Below are positions 45,269-49,025 of a stretch of DNA of 49,025 nt, in pieces. The position numbers and the translations under genes were made by a program. The notes below the pieces were generated by a model. It saw nothing but the letters and a program-made list of their open reading frames with translations, searched no databases and was not told the origin of the DNA. Location: positions 1 through 49,025 of the forward strand of contig JAKFUT010000084.1 of assembly GCA_021732565.1 (NCBI GenBank), given 5' to 3'. This stretch comes from Candidatus Obscuribacterales bacterium. GTDB taxonomy: Bacteria; Cyanobacteriota; Vampirovibrionia; Obscuribacterales; Obscuribacteraceae. The first letter of the stretch is position 1; each line of letters starts with the position of its first letter.

Positions 45269-46159
45269 TTATTCCGGACTGCCAATCGGTGCGGGCGGAG
45301 CTGTTGGACCTGCCGCTTTGCACCGGATGCCGGGGTAATTGATGTCGCCTTTCTGCCGGAATGATCTCAAACCCTCTGCTACTTCCAGTGATCCTGCGTG
45401 CAGAGTTAGCCATTCTCGGGCATGGCCTATGGTCATGGACCAGGAAAGATCCTTCCAGAAGTTGAGTTGCTGCTTGGTGTAGCGCATGCATTCCGGCAGC
45501 TTCTTGTAGAGCTTTTCTGCCATTTGCTCCACTGATTCATCAAGCATTGAAGCCGGCACTACCTGATTTACCAAACCCCAGTCTAACGCGGTATACGCGT
45601 CGATGCTTTCGCAGAGCATTAGCATTTCTCTTGCGCGACGATCGCCTATCGTCAGTGGCAACCATTGTGTCGCGCCACCAGCCGCGACACTACCGCGAGC
45701 TGCGCCGACCTGACGAATCGTCACATGATCTGCAGCTATTGCCAGATCACACGCCATGTTCAATTCGTTTCCACCGCCGACCGTCATGCCATTCAAGCGG
45801 GCGATAGTGGGTTTGCCGATGTTGCGCAGTCTGTCATGCATTTCGATGAATGCATACATCCACTTGTAGTAATTGTTCGGTTTTTTGAGAATGTATTCTT
45901 CTTGTTCTTTTAGATCCGCTCCGGTGCAAAATGCTCGATCTCCAGCGCCGGTAATAACGGCAACGGCTATATTGTCGTCGATCATCACATCTTGAAACGT
46001 TTGAGAGAGTTCTCTCATTGTGGGCATGTCGAAGCAATTCAAGACTTCCGGCCTGTTAATGGTTATGGTCGCAACATAACCTTGTTTTGAATACAGTATT
46101 CGCTGGAAATTGAACTCTTCGGGTGCTGTCCCGGTAAGCATTTTCTCGGTCAGTGCCAT
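45269..46159 (-). CDS. Divergent crotonase of the MenB/BadI/BamA-like branch
   Basis: 296 residues. AFCTGADL and GGGNELNMACDLAIAA are the two oxyanion regions. The following segment RQVGAARGSVAAGGATQWLP, with a Gly-rich loop, differs from hydratases and recalls ring-opening or ring-closing members such as MenB, 2-ketocyclohexane-CoA hydrolase (BadI) and the 6-oxocyclohexene-CoA hydrolase BamA. The C-terminal tail is Pro/Ala-rich. In this operon it may cleave a ring by C-C hydrolysis, an inference from motif likeness only. Confidence 0.8.
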   Translation of the reverse strand: MALTEKMLTGTAPEEFNFQRILYSKQGYVATITINRPEVLNCFDMPTMRELSQTFQDVMIDDNIAVAVITGAGDRAFCTGADLKEQEEYILKKPNNYYKWMYAFIEMHDRLRNIGKPTIARLNGMTVGGGNELNMACDLAIAADHVTIRQVGAARGSVAAGGATQWLPLTIGDRRAREMLMLCESIDAYTALDWGLVNQVVPASMLDESVEQMAEKLYKKLPECMRYTKQQLNFWKDLSWSMTIGHAREWLTLHAGSLEVAEGLRSFRQKGDINYPGIRCKAAGPTAPPAPIGSPE

Positions 46160-46209
46160 GTTCTTCTTGCCTCGATTGAGCTCTCAATGAATTTATTAGT
46201 AAGTGGAAA

Positions 46210-46518
46210 TTAGTTCTTGTGCACCTCGGCAAACATCATGGTCACCAGTTCGCCGGCGAAGCTCATGATGCTTTTTCCAGCGGCCTTGCCCTCAGTGCTT
46301 CGGAGCCCGTTTTGCAGTGCTTCCATATTATCGAAATAAAATTCGGCCATCAGATAGTAAGCTGGTTCGCCCCCCGGTGCACCTTCCACTCGTGAGACCT
46401 CTACCAATTGAATTCCTGGAATTTTCTCCGCCAGAGGAATGTGTTCGCCAAAATACTTTTGATCAAATGTGGTGGTGTCGGGTGGTTGTTTATACAGGGC
46501 GATTAACTTAGCTACCAT
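46210..46518 (-). CDS. EthD-family small protein
   Basis: 102 residues. It shows the EthD/dimeric alpha-beta barrel pattern: KLIALYKQPPD, then YFGEHIPLAEKIPGIQLVEV, and a later AEFYFDNMEALQNGL. ATG 46518 has GGAG upstream. EthD-like proteins support oxidative degradation systems or act as small isomerases; most have no assigned reaction. It lies between the thioesterase and the divergent crotonase in a tight operon. Confidence 0.85.
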   Translation of the reverse strand: MVAKLIALYKQPPDTTTFDQKYFGEHIPLAEKIPGIQLVEVSRVEGAPGGEPAYYLMAEFYFDNMEALQNGLRSTEGKAAGKSIMSFAGELVTMMFAEVHKN

Positions 46519-46625
46519 TTCCTGCTCCTCGACTCTTGGTTGTAATCTCTCTACGTGCTTTCCGGTTCGCTTGGCTTACTGCGTAGAGAGCCGCCCCGGG
46601 GTTGGTGTTCAAGGCATCTCTTGCC

Positions 46626-47063
46626 TCACGGAAGTGTTTTCTGCGGCTCATTGGTAATGTTTGCGATGACCGACATCTCCCGCATTTTTCTTTCAAGCCA
46701 CTGCTTGTCAACAATCGCTTGCACTACCGTCCCTCGTGCTAATTTCCCTCTTGAGTGGAATGCTTCTACTTCGCATTCCACCTTATTGTCTCGAACATCA
46801 GTTACCGTAGCGCGCAGAAGTACTTTCATTCCGCACAGTGTCAGCATACGGTGCGATACTGTTACGTGGCAGCCAATTCCGGCCTCATGATCTTCCAAAT
46901 ATGGAACGACTGTTTTACGAGCGGCCCATTCCATGTGGCGAATTAAGTCGGAAGTGGAGTAGAGTTCATAAACCACGTCGTTCTCGAAGCGTGCCAACAT
47001 CTCGGGTGCGACAATGATCTCCACCTCTGCTTGTTGACCTTCCTTTAGTCCTTGTTTCATGGT
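46626..47063 (-). CDS. Hotdog thioesterase (FlK-like)
   Basis: 145 residues from ATG 47063 (GGAG six bases upstream). The pattern STSDLIRHMEWAARKTVVPYL, then GIGCHVTVSHRM and RATVTDVRDNKVECEVEAF, matches the hotdog thioesterase group that includes fluoroacetyl-CoA thioesterase FlK, with Thr/Ser, Glu and His candidates for catalysis. It would hydrolyse acyl-CoA, perhaps rescuing CoA trapped in dead-end esters as PaaI does. It starts 11 bp after the ligase stop, so the two are surely cotranscribed. Confidence 0.8.
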   Translation of the reverse strand, partial: TMKQGLKEGQQAEVEIIVAPEMLARFENDVVYELYSTSDLIRHMEWAARKTVVPYLEDHEAGIGCHVTVSHRMLTLCGMKVLLRATVTDVRDNKVECEVEAFHSRGKLARGTVVQAIVDKQWLERKMREMSVIANITNEPQKTLP

Positions 47064-47074
47064 CTTCTCCGTCG

Positions 47075-48388
47075 TTATCCTTGCCTCAGATCCACTAGCC
47101 GGCACGCCTTGCCTTCGCTTCTGCCGATGGATCTGGACGGCGCCAATTCGACTCCCGCCGTGAGTCCGAGATGCTCTTTTAGCAATTGTCCTATTCGTTG
47201 CTCTAATTCACGCAATTTAGTGCTCTCGTGTTCAGTGTTGGTCCAGGAGGATTGGATCTCTTCCTTGATCTCCACCTGGACCGACAACTCATCGAGAGCC
47301 TTCTCCCGGCGCAAAATCAGTAGATAGTGTGGCGCAAGTTCATCAACCTGCAGCAGAATATTTTCAATTTCTGAAGGATAAACGTTCACTCCGCGAACGA
47401 TGATCATGTCATCTATCCGTGCACGCACTCTTGTCATCCGAGACATGGTCCTGCCGCATGAACAGGATTCCCTGGTAAGTGCTGTCAAGTCTCCGGTGCG
47501 CAATCGTAGCAGAGGGGCGGCCTCCTTTGTTAATGTGGTCATCACAAGCTCGCCTTCTTCCCCGTCAGGAAGGACCAGACCCGATTGGGGATCAATCACT
47601 TCTGGAAGAAAATGGTCTTCCCAGATATGCAGACCTAGTCGTGCTTCCAGGCATTCGATTGCTACTCCCGGCCCCATCAGTTCGCTCATGCCGTAGATGT
47701 CAACGGCCTTGATGCCGAGTTTCCTTTCAATTTGCTGGCGCATTGGTTCAGTCCAGGGCTCCGCGCCGAATATGCCAATTTCGAGTTTGAAATTTGAAAG
47801 CGGCTTTTGGCTTTCCTCCATCGCATAGCCTATATTCAGAGCGTATGATGGAGTGGAGCACAACACGCGTGCACCGAGATCTTCAAGCAAAGTTATTTGT
47901 TGTGCGGTGCGCCCCGCGCCAGCGGGGATAACAGTGGCGCCAAGCAGTTCCGCACCATAATGAAGGCCTATGCCGCCAGTAAAAAGCCCGTATCCGTAAG
48001 CGTTGTGTACAATGTCGCGCTGGCGTACCCCTGCGGCACGAAGAGACCGCGCCACCAGAGTTGCCCAAGTTCTTAAGTCGTTGGACGTGTAGGGCGCCAG
48101 CGTAGGTTTTCCACGAGTTCCCGAGGATGCGTGCACTCGTACAACCTCATCAGGCGCTACCGCCAGCGTTCCGAATGGATAACTGTCTCTCAGCTGCTTC
48201 TTGGTTGTAAAGGGAAAGGCGCCAAGGGAGTCCAGCGACGTGAAACTCTCCGGGCTGAGACCGAGGCTCTTGAAAAGACTTCCGTAGTATGGTGACTTAC
48301 TGGCACGCAGGACCGTCTCCTTGAGTCTTTGCAGTTGCAAAGACTCAAGCTCCGCGCGAGACATGCATTCAAGCCTATCGGTCGCCAC
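47075..48388 (-). CDS. paaK: Phenylacetate-CoA ligase (PaaK-like)
   Basis: About 438 residues, normal for PaaK. The start is GTG 48388, because AGGGGA lies six bases upstream and the PaaK N-terminus (ECMSRAELESLQLQRLKETV) follows directly; a TTG at 48439 is the alternative. HASSGTRGKPT is the ATP-binding loop, AYGYGLFTGGIGLHYG and YGMSELMGPG are conserved, and DDMIIVRGVNVYP marks the C-terminal hinge. It activates an aryl acid with ATP and CoA. It is the first gene of the operon. The acid could be phenylacetate or a relative. Confidence 0.9.
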   Translation of the reverse strand: MATDRLECMSRAELESLQLQRLKETVLRASKSPYYGSLFKSLGLSPESFTSLDSLGAFPFTTKKQLRDSYPFGTLAVAPDEVVRVHASSGTRGKPTLAPYTSNDLRTWATLVARSLRAAGVRQRDIVHNAYGYGLFTGGIGLHYGAELLGATVIPAGAGRTAQQITLLEDLGARVLCSTPSYALNIGYAMEESQKPLSNFKLEIGIFGAEPWTEPMRQQIERKLGIKAVDIYGMSELMGPGVAIECLEARLGLHIWEDHFLPEVIDPQSGLVLPDGEEGELVMTTLTKEAAPLLRLRTGDLTALTRESCSCGRTMSRMTRVRARIDDMIIVRGVNVYPSEIENILLQVDELAPHYLLILRREKALDELSVQVEIKEEIQSSWTNTEHESTKLRELEQRIGQLLKEHLGLTAGVELAPSRSIGRSEGKACRLVDLRQG

Positions 48389-48546
48389 CTGTGTTCCCCT
48401 GGCGCAATGTATGAACGCACCATGATATCTTCTCAACAACTTGCAAATGCTGACTTGTAGCTCATCTTCGGATTATCATGCCGATGGCGATGGGATTTTC
48501 TAGATTTCTAACACGAAGGCGAGGTCCGCGTGTTGCGTGAAATGTT

Positions 48547-49025
48547 AGGGCGTATTCAGAAAAGCAGCAGAAAATCTGAAAGTGAGGCAGTTCGCTGATT
48601 TCGGGAGAGGTCGTGTCGGCCCGCCTGGCGGGGTGCCAGGACGGCAGCATTCAGAAAAACGACAGAAAATCTGAACTTACGGCGATGACGCAACACGAAT
48701 ACGAAAACGCCCCCGGACCGTGCAGGGCGTATTCAGAAAAGCAGCAGAAAATCTGAAAGTGGCAGTCCGCTGATTTCGGGGAAGTTAGTGTCCGCCCGCC
48801 TGGCGGGGTGCCAGGAGGGCAGCATTCAGAAAAACGACAGAAAATCTGAACTTACGGCGATGACGCAACACGAATACGAAAACGCCCCCGGATCGTGCAG
48901 GGCGTATTCAGAAAAGCAGCAGAAAATCTGAAAGTGAGGCAGTTCGCTGATTTCGGGAGAGGTCGTGTCGGCCCGCCTGGCGGGGTGCCAGGACGGCAGC
49001 ATTCAGAAAAACGACAGAAAATCTG
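48547..49025. repeat. Non-coding tandem repeat, period about 176 bp, 2.7 copies
   Basis: Units start at 48547, 48724 and 48899 (177 and 175 bp), the last cut by the window edge. The lengths are not multiples of three and stop codons occur in all frames, so the array is not coding. Each unit contains two 26-bp elements beginning TTCAGAAAA and ending AAAATCTGAA (for example at 48555 and 48650) and a GC hairpin CCTGGC-GGGGT-GCCAGG (48624-48640) that overlaps an alternative CCCGCC-T-GGCGGG. Over the 127 bp visible, unit 3 is identical to unit 1, while unit 2 differs at several sites. The array lies upstream of the paaK operon. Confidence 0.93.

Noticed and set aside
48547..49025. CRISPR array at the right edge
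   Set aside because: The 26-bp elements alternate in spacing (about 95 and 80 bp) and the sequences between them also repeat, so there are no unique spacers. No cas gene is present.

Overview
The window looks like chromosomal DNA, near 50% GC, from a free-living heterotrophic bacterium with a Gram-negative type envelope. Evidence includes many Sec signal peptides, frequent TTG and GTG starts backed by purine-rich ribosome binding sites, an exopolyphosphatase, a class II fumarase, an OmpR-type two-component system and an aryl-CoA operon. The mix of long repeat-rich hypothetical proteins, GH3-type synthetase and many extended SDR enzymes recalls the non-photosynthetic relatives of cyanobacteria (Obscuribacterales-like), but this is an impression and no marker gene here proves it. 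I see no tRNA, rRNA, CRISPR array, transposase or phage gene. Both edges are tandem repeats, so the window may be a whole assembly contig that broke at repeats.

Layout. 1-634: 5' part of a minus-strand gene running off the left edge, containing two in-frame 71-residue tandem repeats. 1925-3613: Ppx/GppA phosphatase with an HD domain, followed by four short palindromes. 4482-15415: a divergent gene set. The minus arm encodes a haem-oxygenase-like metalloprotein, a LolA/DUF1571-like protein, an ICMT-like membrane protein and an SRPBCC protein. The plus arm encodes an alpha/beta hydrolase with a Cys nucleophile, an enolase-superfamily epimerase, a GH3-type acyl-amide synthetase, an extended SDR, an Mpo1-like protein, an NDUFA9-like SDR and a third SDR. 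It reads as an uncharacterised biosynthetic or lipid-modifying cluster. 15430-21592: secreted proteins (unknown protein, lysophospholipase-like, TPR-thioredoxin) and fumC.

21792-28251: a pentapeptide/SWIM-like protein, an LRR protein with an APC amino-acid permease, a divergent FIST-domain sensor protein and a GNAT acetyltransferase. 28422-33000: a gene-poor stretch with paired palindromic operator-like sites before an XRE regulator, hypothetical genes and a strong terminator that may end a small RNA. 32836-36441: response regulator, histidine kinase and an overlapping secreted TPR protein. 37524-42311: a 1595-residue protein whose C-terminal half is built of five tandem repeats in an A-B-A-B-A order.

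43466-48388: a minus-strand operon for aryl-acid CoA metabolism (PaaK-like ligase, hotdog thioesterase, EthD-like protein, three different crotonases), without the phenylacetyl-CoA epoxidase genes. 48547-49025: a non-coding tandem repeat of about 176 bp upstream of that operon.
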